A stretch of DNA of 64,000 nucleotides from Amoebidium appalachense (GCA_963693365.1 CAVNZM010000001.1:19096001-19160000), one strand, 5' to 3'; counted from the stretch's first letter, positions 1 to 25,654 are shown. Notes: generated by a model not told the origin, from the letters alone. Numbers and translations are program-made.

Positions 1-367
1 CATTGTAGCCTCACGAAGGCGGACCGAATCTTCAGTTCCGGTCGAGGAATAATGTTACTGAACAACCCCCCCCCCACCACCCTCCTCACCCCCCCCCCCC
101 CCCCCCTCCCCCATCCCCTGCCCGCTCCGACACCTAGGGCTGCCTCCACCCATCCAACCACCCATATACCTGTTCTCTTCCCCCCCCCCCCCCCCCCTCC
201 CCCCCTCCCCCTCCCCCCCCCCCCCCCCCCCCACCTCCCCCCGCCCCACCCCCCACCTCCCCTCTCTCCCCCCTCCCCCCCCCTCTCTCCACTACTCCGA
301 CATCTCCGCCCTTCCCTTCCCCCCCCCCCCCCCCCTCCCCCCGCGCCCGCCCCAAACACACCCACAG

Positions 368-680
368 GGCCCATGATCCACCGCATGGTGTCTGCCCCCC
401 GTGAGCGCAGCTCGACCAGCAGCAGCATCCCCTCCCCCACCACCTCAGCAAGCAGCACCCCCCGCAAGCGCCACTCCCTCATGCTCAAGGCCCTTAGGCC
501 TGTCGAGGTCGACAAGAACCTCTGCCCTAGCCCTACCCTGCCTAGGCCTGTGGGCAATGTTCCTAGTCACCTGGCACTGGGGCATGAGTTGATCACACCT
601 ACAGTCAGCACAGGTACGTGTACATGCTGGAGAGTAGATGGACAGTCGTGTATCTGTGTAGTAGCCGTTCTGCTCATGTG

Positions 681-720
<40 letters not shown>

Positions 721-859
721 CTTTCCCCTCCTTTGAACTGGCAGACAAAGAAGATGCATCTTCGTGAGAGGGAGAACATGTGGGGCGCCTATGCCGTGTG
801 TATGTGTATGTGTGTGTGCATTCGCATGAATATATCCAGGAGGTTGGGCGGGGGGAGGG

Positions 860-897
<38 letters not shown>

Positions 898-1770
898 GGG
901 AACCTAGAACCTCCAAGCAAACGGCAAACCCGTGTAAGCTCTATACGTCCCCGCCCTGGGAGGGACAATTCACCTATTGATTGCATCAAAATGTAGACAC
1001 GTATTCTTGCCTACACACTGCTGTCTGAGTGCAGGAATGGGCACTAACCTCTTTTGTTGTCTCACACAGGAAGTGAGGGGCCTGGTGGGGACAGTACTGA
1101 CGAGCACGAACTTACAGACAAATTCAACGAAAATCCAACCCCCACCCAGCCCCGATCGGAGGACGAAATTTCACAACATCTTCCGGTTGGCGCCGTGGCC
1201 TCCTCTGCCTCCATTCTAAGCGACACCAGCACCCTCAGCGATCGCTCGGGTGGTTCTGTGCACCACCACACGTCCTTTACCGGGAGATTGAAACGGAAAA
1301 TCTCCATAAGCAGCGGCTCACGTACACCGTCCACCCCCACAGGCAGTCCCTCCCTTGAACGTGAAAGGGAAAGAGATGAGAGCGGAAACGGAGGAAACAC
1401 CCACACCCCTACCGAAAGTGGTTCATCTTCCCCTTCGGGAAGTACAAAGTCAGGAAAGGAGCAAGCCGCATGGAACAAGGCACTACGCGATCGGATCAAA
1501 TCTCTCACAATCGGAAAGAAGAAGGGAGAGAAATCTAGCAAGGGTTCGAGCCATACACTTCCGATTATGTCTCCCGTAATGGATGCAAATACGGTTGTCC
1601 TGCCTGGTGGAACGGGGGTTTCTGTGTCTTCTGTTGGGGTAGGAAATAGGGAGTCGATGAGACCCCTGTCTGCTATTCTAGATAGCCCTGTGGGTGGAAG
1701 GTCAAATGACAGGAACATAAAGTTGTTGTCTGATGATTTGAATATGCATACATGTAGTAGTGCGCGTTAA
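368..1770 (+). CDS. Ser/Thr/Pro-rich protein, last two exons (partial gene)
   Basis: Two exons of one gene are visible, 368-613 and 1070-1770. The first is preceded by a C-rich tract ending in CACACCCACAG, ends at CAG|GTACGT, and leaves one base of a codon. The second follows CTCACACAG and completes that codon as Gly, so the frame runs through to TAA at 1768-1770. The roughly 315 residues seen are rich in Ser, Thr, Pro and Gly with basic patches (KRKISIS, RIKSLTIGKKKGEK), as expected for a disordered, phosphorylated cytoplasmic or nuclear tail. Exon 368 also begins in phase 1, so more coding sequence lies upstream, outside the window. No domain is recognised and no function is assigned. The intron (614-1069) carries a 38-base C-run and a roughly 35-base G-run. 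Confidence is good for the exons and low for identity. Confidence 0.7.
682..719. repeat. C38 homopolymer in an intron
   Basis: Uninterrupted run of 38 C within the intron of the first gene. A G-run follows at about 861-895 in the same intron, so both strand senses occur here. Confidence 0.9.
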
Positions 1771-3004
1771 ACAATTGGTTTGTATGAAGGGTTTTCTTGA
1801 CAGTTGATTTGTGGGGAGACGTCTAACAAAAGGTTCAGTGACACATTATTATTGTTATGAGACTGATGTAACGGACGCGAACGCACAAACGATCAAGTTG
1901 AATTATATAGTCGGTGATTGAGAGATAGCACAGCTACGAAACTAGAAGTTTTGCCGCTACTGTGGACACGCGCGCGCGCACACACACACACACACACACG
2001 TCACCAACTGCCAATCACAACTTAGTCTTTATCACATATGTGTGAGTGGATCAAGCACGATCATCCTGTATTCTTAATGGCTGCATGTCTACTATGTAAC
2101 CAGTTGTGTTAACTTTATTATACTACACACTAAATTTTTTAATTTGTGTACAATCTAAAGTTAGATTTGCTTTGACGTCGATCTCAACTGCAGGTCTGGA
2201 GTTTTTCATAACATACACATGGAGCAATATGTATCACTAAGGTTCGAACAGGCACAAAAGAGTTTTTTGTGCAACTCGGATTAAAGATCTACCTTTTTTT
2301 GCAATGGCGCCCCCCCCCCCCCCCCCGGGGTCCCCCCTTCCTCCCTCCCCCCCCCCTTCTTCCCCTCCCACATCCACCCACCCACCAACCCCTCTTCCCC
2401 TTCAACCCCTTCCCTCCCCCCCCCCCCCCCCCCCCCCCCCCCTCTTCCCCTCCCACATGCACACCCACCCACCCCCACCCTTCCAACTCCCCCCCCCCCC
2501 CCCCCCTCCCCCCACCCACCCTCTTCCCCTCCCACACCCACCCCATCCGCCCATACACACAAACACACACAATGTGACACGGAGGAAGTGTCCGTTATTC
2601 GTGCTTGTTTTCCCGGCAGCGCTCACTATGATTGCTGCTGATAAGTGGATGTGTTGGGAACCACGTGCTTTAGGGGTTAGAGTCGGTTTCCAAAAGGTAT
2701 GAAGGTCATCAGGGAATGCCCTTATGACTCAGACTGCCGCGCTCGAAGCATGCAAGTGTCGTTGGCCTGCGCAATAGTTCCGGGGGAGGGGGGAGGGTCT
2801 TTATTATCTATTTATTTTGTGCGCGCGCGTGTGCAGAGGGACGGGGGGAGGGGGGGGGGGGGTTGTCTTGCTCTTTTTTCTCGTCCTCCTTTTACGGTAT
2901 TCTGCACCTTTGGGTGGGTACCGGCACCCATATGGTGCACAGGCAGTCGCTGTGCAATGTCTTATTTCACATACAATCTTGATCTTCAGCCATGGCAGAA
3001 ATTA

Positions 3005-3036
<32 letters not shown>

Positions 3037-3655
3037 CCCCCCCCCCCTCCCCTTCCCCCCCCCCCCTCCCCTCCCCACCAACCTAAAACCCTTCGCCCAA
3101 ACTGAAGTCAATCAATTGCAGCAAAAGGGGAAAAAAGAAAAAAAGACAAGAAATAATTCACATGTGCCCTGGTAACTGCACCTGTTTGGTACTGATATGC
3201 ACACACAGCCGTACCTTCCCACAGACAGTCATCGCGACTCATTTTATATACTGATATGTTATGTACAATGTGCCCACAGGCTGATATTAGTGTGTAGCAC
3301 AAAAACATTATGAGTGCAAGGACAAGGTACTATACATATACTAAATATCTATACCGATGAACTGTGTATCATGTCCGAGTGTCGCAATAACAAACTCTCT
3401 CGCCCCATTACCGAGTGTGTGAGGAACTGTTACAGCAAGGAAAATACGCCAGGATTAATTGGAGTGCGCGCCTCAAGGAAGATTAAAGAATGCACCGACC
3501 AATTACACAAATAAATGCATACATAGGCCTGCAAACAAAGGCCAAAGTACATGTTAACATCTCATGCACAGAACTTCAGATGCATTCAGTATCATTTCCT
3601 GCTGCCTTAAAGCAACCACTTCTACTCCCATTTTAGCCGCCGGGCGGCGAGCCAC

Positions 3656-3668
3656 ATTGGTGACGTCA
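3656..3668. promoter_or_regulatory. CCAAT box fused to a full CRE palindrome
   Basis: ATTGG (inverted CCAAT) at 3656-3660 is directly followed by the palindrome TGACGTCA at 3661-3668, within a GC-rich patch (GCCGCCGGGCGGCGAGCC) in otherwise AT-rich DNA. In animals this pair binds NF-Y and CREB/ATF-type bZIP factors. The combination recurs at 8761-8838 in front of a real gene, which supports a promoter reading. No transcript start could be placed. Confidence 0.35.
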
Positions 3669-5032
3669 TTCTGTGCACAACTTGCATAAAGCCGTGTAGG
3701 CGCCGGGCTGAAAAGGGCGCGAAGAAGCTGGCTCTGTTCTATGTCGACATCGGAAATGTGACACATTATAATTGAGTCTCTTGATTGGTGAGACACATTT
3801 GAGAAATGTGGCTCTCGGGTGGTCAGCACCCAGACGCTAAAATGGGAGAAGCGTGGTTGGTTTTAAGCTGTAATATGTCATTCGGCCCCATCATTTTCTT
3901 TTAACTACACCAGTCACCACCCTCCTTCCCCCCTCCCACACATACACCTTGTCCTCACACCCCTCCCCGCCATCCGATGCACACACCCTCCCATCCTTCC
4001 TCTCTACCCTATGTGCATGTTCCCCATCCCCACCCACATCATCGGCCTCGCTTCTCCTTCTTTGTCTCTCCTTTTTCCTCCATATGTCTTCTATCTGATC
4101 TCGCCTGCGACACTCAACCTTGTTCTCTTTCGTCTTTTTACTCGTCTTTATAGCCATTTTCCCATTCCCCCTCTCGCTTTTTGGAGGTGTCTTCTCATCT
4201 CCTAGTTGCCATTTTGTCGTTCCACCTCCCTTTTTGGGTTTCGGGGTTGAGATCGATGAAGAATCCCCCTGGAAACGAGTTATGTTCAGCAAACCCTCAT
4301 TCCGTACCAATACGAGTAATACCAGTTGTCAACTATGGCTGCTAGATCGCACACACATGACAGGAACAAAGTGGAATGCAAAGCTCAGAACGTATTAGCT
4401 GTAGGGAAAAAGTGAAGAGCACGAGTGTTTAGCAACATGGTTGAATAAACTCAGGGGTCCTCTCTACTCAACCTCTCACGTATGTCCCCCATCCCCCCCC
4501 CCCCCCCCCTCCCCCTCTACTCCTCCCCCCCCCCCCCCCATCCTTTTTTGGAAAGATCATAACAATAACCACCACCGCCACCACCACAACAACCAAAAAA
4601 GAAACAAAGAAAGAAGGGGGAGAAAGGAGAGAGGCGATTAGGTCGTGAACGCATGGCCACTCGTACTTCCACTTGGCTTGCTTCTTTCCTTTGGCCTCTT
4701 TGCTTTTTCTCTTTTTCGTTCATTTTTTTTCCGGGGGGGAGGAGAGGGAAGGGGAAGGAGCACCCACCGTTGTATGCTTCGTCATATCATCTGTCTTTGT
4801 CCAACAATGAATGGCTGGTTCGACTGAACATGGATCGGGCTGCTTGCATGTCTGCGCCTGTGAGTGTCCGTGTGTCTATGTATGTATGCGTGTGTGAGTG
4901 TCAGTGTGAATGTGAGTGTGTGAGTGTGATTGTGAGTATGAGTGTGGGTGTGGGTGTGAGTGTGAGTGTGTGAGGGTGTGAGTGTGCACGCGCGCGCGTG
5001 CGCGCGTCCGTGCGTGTGTGTGTGTGTGTGTG

Positions 5033-5069
<37 letters not shown>

Positions 5070-5645
5070 AATGGAAATTGGGAAGGGTAGTTTTAGGGTC
5101 TACTGTTAGTTCATATGGCTGAAGAGTGTAAAGGATGCACGGGGCAAGAACCAAATGGATAACTGCAATCGATTTGCCTCCATAGGGTTTTTCTTGCAGT
5201 CAAACTCGTTCCCGGATTTTGGTGTGCACATGACGACACTAGCAATGATGGGGACGAGGAGGAATGATGATATGTTAAGAAATGAAAGGTAAAGCTGCCG
5301 AGGGAGGAGGCTGTGGGAGGGGAGAAGGGGCTCGTGAAAGGGGGAGGGGGGGAACGGGGGGTTGATGATCAAATTCGTTTAACTAGTAGGGCACTTCTGT
5401 GTGTTAAACACGTGCCTGTGTGTGTGTGAGGGTGTGTGTGTGCCTATGTCCAAGAATACGGATGTGTGTGTGCTGGATCTTGGTGCTTGTGCATAAACTT
5501 TTTGGTTCCCAGAACTTTAGGAGGCACAGGAGCAGATGGGGGAAAGAGGATATGTGTGTGCATGGGCCCAAATTGGTTGGGTCATTTCTGTTGGTTGTTT
5601 GCTACTCTTTTCCTTTCTTTCTTTCTTTCTTTCTTTTTCTTTTTC

Positions 5646-5652
5646 TTTTTTT

Positions 5653-5702
<50 letters not shown>
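5646..5702 (+). repeat. Compound homopolymer T17 G40
   Basis: A T-run (5646-5662) abuts a 40-base G-run (5663-5702) with no intervening base, preceded by a CTTT-type tract. It is one of a family of T-then-G (or C-then-A) compound runs in this window. Confidence 0.9.
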
Positions 5703-5706
<4 letters not shown>

Positions 5707-6774
5707 AACCATCTGTGCGGCATTAACAGCTCCTAACGGTTGGAGGTCATTTGCCTGGCCAGCCCAGCAGTCAATCAGCAACACACAAAGAACAAATGTC
5801 TTTGCCGATATTTTTATGGCTTTGCTTGTAGTTGTGCAAATCCTCGATAACCCCCCCCCCCCCCCCCCCCCCCCCTCCTGGCTCCCCCCGCCTTCCCCAC
5901 CACTATGCCTGGTTCTGTTACCCCGGGGGAACCCAACATCACATACACACCAAAGCGGACATGCACACAACCAAAAACGAATGCAACCTTAAAAAAAAAA
6001 GAGACCCCCAGGAACAGACTTCCTTTGTAGTTCTGTAACACGATAGAAGGAGCTCGTCCCATTCTGTACCTCATCCCCGGAACAAAAACAGAAATCAAAA
6101 AGCAAAAAAACCAAAATACCATTTTGTCCACTTTCACCCAGCCCTGTCGTATGCTTTGACAATAATGTAATGTGCCCTCCCCTCCCCCCCCCCCCCCCCC
6201 CCACTCCCCCAACACGCACACGAGCACACCTCCTGCCCCCTTTCCCTGCAAATACCTAATATGTTAACACCCCCGAAACAACCAAATCCATCCTACCAGC
6301 TATCACGTAAGCATGTAAGGGTACAGTCTGATTATTATAAGCTCATTGTTTCGACATGTGACAGTGCAGGAAGAGAGAAGATCAGCACGCTTTAACCAAT
6401 CCGTACTGCATAGGGTGAATTCCGTTACCGTGATCATGTCCCCAGAACAGACGTCCATCCTCTGTCGTTTGGCTGTTGGAGTCTCTTCGACATCTTCCTT
6501 TGGCTGCACGTACGAGAAAGGATATATGAATGTGCATGTGTGTGTGTGTGTGTGTGTGAATGGGCATGTTGGGTTTTTACGTTGATGCCTGTGGCTAGAA
6601 ACTGGGATGATAACTGGCTGGTGGACATGGAGAGGCCAAAGGTACGGAGGTAATCAAGAGAGGAAGGAAGAATGTGAATTTTATAACGAGGGGGGGGGAA
6701 GGGAAGAAGGGAGGGGGGGGGGGGGGGTTAGAAGAGGGTAGGTCTGCTTGCGCGAAAGTCAGATATCTGAACGA

Positions 6775-6779
<5 letters not shown>

Positions 6780-6850
<71 letters not shown>

Positions 6851-6902
6851 TGCATGTGTGTGTGTGTGTGCGTGCATGTATGTGTGTATGTGCGTGCATG
6901 TA

Positions 6903-6937
<35 letters not shown>

Positions 6938-6980
6938 GCGTGTGTGGTGCATGTGTGTGTGTGTGTGCGTGCATGTATGT

Positions 6981-7026
<46 letters not shown>

Positions 7027-7056
7027 ATGTGGTGCGTGTGCTTGCGTGCATGTGCA

Positions 7057-7097
<41 letters not shown>

Positions 7098-7134
7098 TTG
7101 TGTGCGCATACACGTGTGTGTGTATGTGTGTGTG

Positions 7135-7214
<80 letters not shown>
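6780..7214. repeat. Compound (GT)n microsatellite, about 435 bp
   Basis: A long GT array with internal variants (GCATGTATGT, GTGGTGC) that themselves recur, so it is an older, internally duplicated array rather than a pure dinucleotide tract. The Cys-Val and Thr-His open frames across it are artefacts. Confidence 0.95.
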
Positions 7215-7216
<2 letters not shown>

Positions 7217-7550
7217 ATTCCGATTCTATCCCACAACAGCAGCCCCCTCAATACTCATTATCACGGTCATATCATACACCCACAAGACACGAAGCACATA
7301 ATATAACGTACAATCCGTGAAGGAGGCACAACAAGTGGCATATTCGTGGAAACAGGCAGAGAACTTAAAACATCTTTCTTGAATGCACTATGCGAACCAC
7401 ACCTCCCGTCCATAAACAGGCAACTTGTTCTTGCCTTTGTGTTAAAGCACCACACACACACACACACACTACAAACGCCCAAGGACGGACACACACGCAC
7501 ACACACACACACACACACACCCCCGCACCCCCCCCCCCCCCCCCCCCTTC

Positions 7551-7581
<31 letters not shown>

Positions 7582-7645
7582 GCTCACTCCCACACAAACA
7601 TCCCCTCCTCCCCCTCCCTCCCTCCCTCCCTCCCCCCCCCCCCCC

Positions 7646-7676
<31 letters not shown>

Positions 7677-8760
7677 TGTGTGTCTGTCTCTGTCTCCCCC
7701 CTCTCCCCCCTTTCTCTCTGTGTGTGACTGTATTTTGTGCTGTATTTATTCCTGTCTGGCTGCAGCCCCCCTCCCCCTCACCCCGTGGGTGGATATCACA
7801 TCACTTTCAACACCCTTTTCTCCCCTAGGTCACAGGAACAAAGGCACATACCCTGCTTAGTGGTCTGTCACTATGATCTTCACATCTCCGCCTCTTTCTT
7901 ATTTTGTTTTCACTGTCACCCTGTCCAAAGAGAAGATCAATATTGGCTTTCTCCGAGCATGGCCGAGCATGGAAAATAATGTGCTGAAAATAATATAATT
8001 CCTATGGCATATTCCTCCCTTCCTCCTGACACATCATTTCAATCCTTAGGTCCGTCTACATAGCCCACCAATTTTTATGGTCACCGCCTGCCTCTAACCG
8101 TCGGTTTTCACTGCCCCTCTCCACCCCCACCCCCCTTCCCTTTTTCTCCCCCTCTCCCCCCCTCGCCCCCTCCTCCCCTCCCCCTCCCCAGCCCACCACC
8201 CCCCGTCCTCCACCTCCTCCCCCTTTCACCCCCCCCCCCCTTCTTTCACCCTTCCCCTGCCCCTTTCCTCTCAGCCACCAAGTAATAAAAAAAAGGTCTT
8301 CATCCCATGTCTAGCTGAGCAAGTTTGTTGCCGTGTGTACATGCTTGTTCTCATTCTATTGCGTGCACTGAAGAGTGTGAACGATTATATCACGTGGAGT
8401 TTCCCGTGTGTGGATGTTGCCCTTTTGAGTGCCCTCGGAGAGTGGAAAGGAAATGCGTGTGCCTGCGAAGCTACTGCTGGCTAACCATCTACGCACTCGT
8501 GGGCACTTCGCCGACGTAGCATGCAGGAATCAAGCACTGTAAAGAGCAAACCTCCCATGCAAAATCCTGCACAGAAAAATCAGCTAAAGGAGCTTAACAG
8601 CACCCACCAGGAGAGGCCTCTTTGTCATTTTGCCACCTAGCATAAACAGGCGCTGACTGTCGGGGGAGAGGGAATTCGAAGGTTTTGTCCGCTTTCAGCC
8701 TTGAACCGCTGTGGCGAAGTGAGCGAATTCACGGTGCCTACTTACCTACTACTCAGTGGA

Positions 8761-8838
8761 TGACGTCATTAGCACTTTCCTATTGGATCGGTAAGCATCA
8801 TGTTTACAGTGATGACGTCATTACCTGCCATCAATTGG
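8761..8838 (+). promoter_or_regulatory. Double CRE/CCAAT promoter module upstream of the EGF-type gene
   Basis: Two perfect TGACGTCA palindromes (8761-8768 and 8813-8820, 52 bp apart, each in the context GATGACGTCATTA) alternate with two ATTGG/CCAAT boxes (8782-8786 and 8834-8838). The module sits about 270 bp upstream of the start codon at 9106. Its symmetry suggests a tandem duplication of a CRE-CCAAT unit. The factor assignment (CREB/ATF, NF-Y) is general knowledge; the regulatory role is inferred. Confidence 0.45.
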
Positions 8839-9105
8839 CTGTGCAAGCACCGTTTTTTCCAAGCCAAAGTGGCTCTCCTTGAACTTTCTGAGGACTCGGG
8901 TGACCCGAAGGTCGGAACTTGCTTGGTTGAAACTCAGGTCAGGTCAGTCATAAGGCTTTGAGAAGTAGGCCTATGTACATGTCCGCGTGAAAGGGAGAAA
9001 GGAGAAAGGACCAAGAATAAAGCTTCAAACGCATTGATTCGATACGATTAGTAGAACACGTAACTCCCGAAGGAACTGTTACTCAAGGCGAGTTTGGGTC
9101 TTACG

Positions 9106-21019
<11,914 letters not shown>

Positions 21020-21523
21020 ATGGTAAGTCACAGCACCACCAGCTGAAATATGAGAGTGCACTTAGCTCCATCATTGGTACAGAGAGAAGAAAACCCAGTG
21101 TCTTTCTTGCAACTGTATATGGTTTATGCCTTGTGTGCTCATTTGCAGGGGCGTACGGTGCAACCAATTCAGGTTGTTCGTTAAAGGTGAATTCAACTTG
21201 CGCATTACAGTCTTCCGTCTCCCTCGCCCTCCGTAATTCCGCTCACATCACACGCGCACGCGCAGACAAAACATTTTTTTGCACCCCAAACCAGTTCCAT
21301 GACCAATAGACAATGTTCCCGTACTTGCCACACTTTGCATGACTATCCACAGCTCTTTAAGTACCGGCCTGTGCATGCTCGTTCAGTGTCTTCCCCCCCC
21401 CCCCCCCCCTCCTCCTCCCCCCCCCACTCCCTGTCCATTGTGTTGTTCGCTTTGTGTAACCACTTATGACTACGCGCTTAGTACTCAGTCATATGCTAAA
21501 CCCTCTGCTCCTCCTCCCTCCCT

Positions 21524-21525
21524 CC

Positions 21526-21586
<61 letters not shown>
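21524..21586 (+). repeat. Compound homopolymer C23 A40
   Basis: C-run 21524-21546 abutting an A-run 21547-21586, followed by (CCA)n. It is the reverse-complement form of the T-then-G tracts. Confidence 0.9.
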
Positions 21587-21588
<2 letters not shown>

Positions 21589-22537
21589 ACCACCACCATC
21601 ATCCTCTCCTTCCCCATGGTGTAGGTTGTCCCTCCCTCCGCCCCTCCTGCTGTTATCTTAACCCCCCCCCCCCCCCCCCCCCCCACCCCCCCACCCTTCC
21701 CTCCCCCCGCCCGTATTTTCATTGCTTTGTAGCTTTAGTGGTCGTTTTTGGTACCACATCCTGAAGCTCCCCTTCCCAAGATTATGTTCTCTGCATCAAT
21801 GTGACATATTAGTCTGTGTTGGTGTAGCTTTCGTTTGGTGACTGTACCTTTTTATCCGTGGCATGTCCACAGCATTCGTAATTCTAGTCTTTGTATTCAG
21901 GATAGTCCAGGATTCCCCTCCCCCACCCCCCCCCCACCCCCCCAAACTTCCCCCCCCCCTCCCCTCCCACCCACCCCCTTTTCTCAAAAGGAAAACAAAA
22001 GGAACAAAGAAGTTAAGGGCATGTGGAGTTTTGTTTTGTTTCCTTCTCACGACGAAAGGAATAAGGCTAGGGCAGGAATCTGTCGGAGTCCAGTGGGAGC
22101 ATATTTGTTCTATCTCTATCCATGTGTTATGCCTATTCTTTTCATACTGTTAAGCATGGTCATTGTGCCGTGGGTGCGATCATAGTGTGATCGTTTAAGG
22201 AAGGGACAGAGGCAAGCGTACCCCCCCTCCCCCCCCTCCTGCCCCTCTCCCACCTTATTTTCACCAATGTGTGCCACTTTTCTATGGACACCCCACGTAA
22301 CTGACCAAACCTTTCTCAGCTGTGAATGGAGGAACACGTGGAGGTGGGCACACGACTGCTGCCACAGAAGGCCATGGAAAGTGCCGGAACAATCGAGTTG
22401 AGGGTCGTCAGTGTGCAGGGGGAGGTGGGTGCCCACACGTGCACATGAACACGTGCACACATGCACAAATGCACACACCTAGACGGTCCCGTGTTTTAAT
22501 GTTTTTCTCCCTTCCCATTTTAATTTCTTGTTTTAAC

Positions 22538-22568
<31 letters not shown>

Positions 22569-23506
22569 ACCTGTGTTTTTTTCTGTTTTTTTCTGTGCTG
22601 CGTGGTCTCTTTTGTTGCCAGCGTGTTTGTGCCGTGTACTATCCCCCTCCCCCTCCCCCCACCCTCACCTCCCCTCCACACACAAATAAAATAAAATAAA
22701 ATAAAAATCCCAATACCCCACACCATCAACACTTACACACCCGTCCACCCATTCACTTTCGAACCCGCTGGAAGCTGCGCCAATGGTCATTGAATGTTTT
22801 CGTGGAGTCATGGGAGCAACCCTGCTGCGCTGTTCACGTGCATATATCTTACACACATGTGTGCTTTCAGTTTCTGACAACCCCCCCCCCCCCCCCCCCC
22901 CGGGCCCTGTACCCCCCCCCCCCCCCCCCTCCCCCCGGCGCACACACACGCACGCATGCAAGCACCCACACACACACACTTGCACACCAACCCCGTGTGT
23001 AACTGGGGCCATGCCTGATGGTGGGCATGTTGTATACCCTTTTTTCTCTAATTGAATTGTACGTCCCCCCCTTCCTCCCCTGCACACACACACACAAAAC
23101 ACCGCCACCACCACCATCCTCCCCATGTCACGTACCTCATCACGGCATGTGCTTGCACTTATCCGGTGGCTGTAGTAGTCTACGCAGGTTCCGAAGGTTT
23201 TTGTAGCCTAGCCTCCCCCCCCCCCCCCCCCCCCCCTTGTCCTCCGCGTGCATGGGTTTCTGTATGCTGCCCCGTCTTCTTCGTTGTATGTTGTGTACTT
23301 CGTGCTCTGTAACATCCCCCCCCCCCCCCCCCCCCCCCCGAGTTTGTCTGTTACGTGTTTTCTCTTTGTCCTTCTAATCTTGCCTTGCTTTTGCCACCCA
23401 CTTCTGCATCCCCCCCCCCCTCCCCCCTGCCCCGCCCTTTTCCCTTCCCCCCCCCCCCCCCCCCCCCCCTTTACGTAAGTGCACAGTGCTGATATGGTGC
23501 ACACAG

Positions 23507-23817
23507 GAACCAACACCACAAGATGGCCAACACACTTTGCGCAGTCTGGGGGAGAGTCTCTCGGATAGTATCACCGAACAGGGGAAGGTGTGTGTGTGTG
23601 TGTGCATGTGTGTGCACCATAAAGGTCTGTATCTATCTCCTGTGTGCGTGCTTTCGGGAGGGGGGAGGGGGTTGGGGGGGGGGGGGGGGGGGGGGGAGGG
23701 GGGGGGGGGGGGGATGGGGTCATGCAGGGGTCACGGGGATGGTGGGTGGGCAGGTGTGGTGGTGGTGGTGGTGATGGTGGTGGTTCGAGGGTGAGGCACG
23801 GGGGAAGGGAGGGGAGG

Positions 23818-23848
<31 letters not shown>

Positions 23849-24370
23849 AGGGGAGGGGGGGCTGGCTGACTGGCGGGGTTGAAATGAAGCTAAGGTGGCT
23901 CAGTTGGAATTTTGCCGTGGATGTGCGTGAGAGCCTGGTGTCCGTAAGGGTGGGAGGGGGAGGATAACTAGGAGGCGGAAATAGCTGTGTGTGCTTGCAC
24001 CTGTTTTTCCCTCTGCCAATTGCTACATTTCTTATGTATCGTTACCACTTCACACCCGAAGGGGGACCTGAGCGCAAGAGGATAGAAGATCTGCTTGCAG
24101 TTAGCTACCTGCATGCTACCCTCCCCCCCCCCCCCCCCTCCCCCCTCCCCCTCCCCCCCCCCCCTCCCCCCCCCCTCCCCTTTCCCCCGGGCTGGCACAA
24201 GAATGAGGCTTGATTTGGGTTCATACCCTTTGTGTGTGTTTTTGTGTCATACTATACCTTGCAACATTTTTGTTTGTGTGTCTCTATACGTCGTAAGGAG
24301 TATCATGTTCTGATCCCCCCCCCCCCCCCCCCCCTTCCCCACCTGCCTCACGGACCCCCGGCTCACGTGC

Positions 24371-24413
<43 letters not shown>

Positions 24414-25591
24414 CCCCTGCAGCGGCAGTCAGACACACCATCGGGGGAGGAAAAGGACCTGCCGATGCGGCGTGCACTCAGTTTCAGTGCACTTGCAGAT
24501 CAGGATGTGACTAGGACCGCAGAGCAGGCACAGAAACCTCGCAGGAGGCACGAGAGAAAGGTGTGTGTGCCTGCCTGTGTGTGTGGGGGGGGTGTGGGTG
24601 TGTGCGCTCGTGTGTCCGCTGGTGGTTGGGGGTGGGTGGGGTGGGGAAAGTGGGAAGGAGGAGGTACGAATTATCATCACCGTAACTAAAGGGGGATGAG
24701 ATATACACTGTGTCGTATGTCCACACCTGTATATGTATAAAAGAGTGAAGGCACTACGCGATATTGGTGCTTTTCGCGGCAAAAGGGGGCATGGAAAGTC
24801 GAAGGACATTTACGTGCAAGGGGATGTAGGAAAGGGCCCTGTGTGTGTGGGTGGGTGGGTGGGTGGTTGGGTTTGGCAGGCAGGCGGGCGTGCATGTTTG
24901 TGTGGTTTGGTTTGTTTGTTCGCGTAGTGGAAGGTGTCATGGAGCACCTGCTGACGCGGTCCTCTTTTCTCCCTCCCTTTCCCGTTTGCCTCCATCTGTA
25001 GCCCTTCACTCATCTTGTGTCACTTCACTCTAGCCTCTGCACTCCCTAAGTTGCTTCATCCCCCTTCCCCCCCCCCCCCCCCCCTCCCCCCACAAAAAAA
25101 AAAAAAAACCCATCCCCCCACCCCCAACCCCATCCCACTCACCGACCCCCTCCCCGCCGACCGCACAGGCACGCACATGCAATCAAGCCCACACTCATCC
25201 ACACTCACACACCCACCCACCCGCAGGTAAGCTGGGCACCAGACCTTGATGATCGCACACGGCTAAAACCGGAGGGAGACTTTGAGGATTTTCTGGACAA
25301 TGCGCGAAAAGTTGTCAACAAGCAGAAGGTGAAACTTATGACGGCACACAATAAGGCACGTAGGCCCAGCCTGCAGGCAAACGAGAGATTCAACCAGTTT
25401 TACAGCAACAGCGGACACCAGAGCCACAGCTATATTCCTCAGTCAAGGTAGGGGCACAGGCGCACACATGCATACATGCACAAGAGCACATGCACACGCC
25501 TAGATGCACCTCACATGCGCACACACTCAACTACAGGTCCTTACGTGCGCACGGGTGCGTACACACACACACACACACACGCACACACACA

Positions 25592-25654
<63 letters not shown>

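Larger units (their letters stand above)
1771..8640. other. Simple-sequence-rich region with no supportable gene
   Basis: After the first gene ends, nearly 7 kb consist of unique AT-rich stretches interrupted by C-runs, G-runs, CA/GT arrays and pyrimidine tracts. Frames of 60-150 codons here are polyproline, polyglycine, Thr-His or Cys-Val repeats, or lack an ATG. No splice-linked pair of exons was found. A CpG-containing patch around 3640-3700 looks like a promoter (listed separately) but no adjacent coding exon could be supported. Confidence 0.6.

Noticed and set aside
52-350. Proline-rich frame at the left edge
   Set aside because: Translation of C-runs. Only the part after the acceptor at 367 is treated as coding.
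3554-3829. 91-codon minus-strand frame
   Set aside because: No ATG at its start and it overlaps the CRE/CCAAT promoter-like patch; no partner exon.
6595-7320. Long Thr-His and Cys-Val open frames on both strands
   Set aside because: They are translations of a (GT)n/(CA)n microsatellite. The same applies at 11949-12378, 13746-14169, 19118-19885, 25490-25835, 34976-35570, 42070-42405 and 43943-44518.
22320-22435. Possible exon on either strand between 22320 and 22435
   Set aside because: The + strand has a good acceptor (CTTTCTCAG) and one open phase, and the minus strand also has an open frame, but neither fits the phase of neighbouring exons.
24062-24130. Candidate extra exon of the RFxV-motif gene (PERKRIEDLLAVS)
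   Set aside because: Protein-like, but no acceptor/donor pair keeps the phase 0 shared by exons 23507 and 24414.
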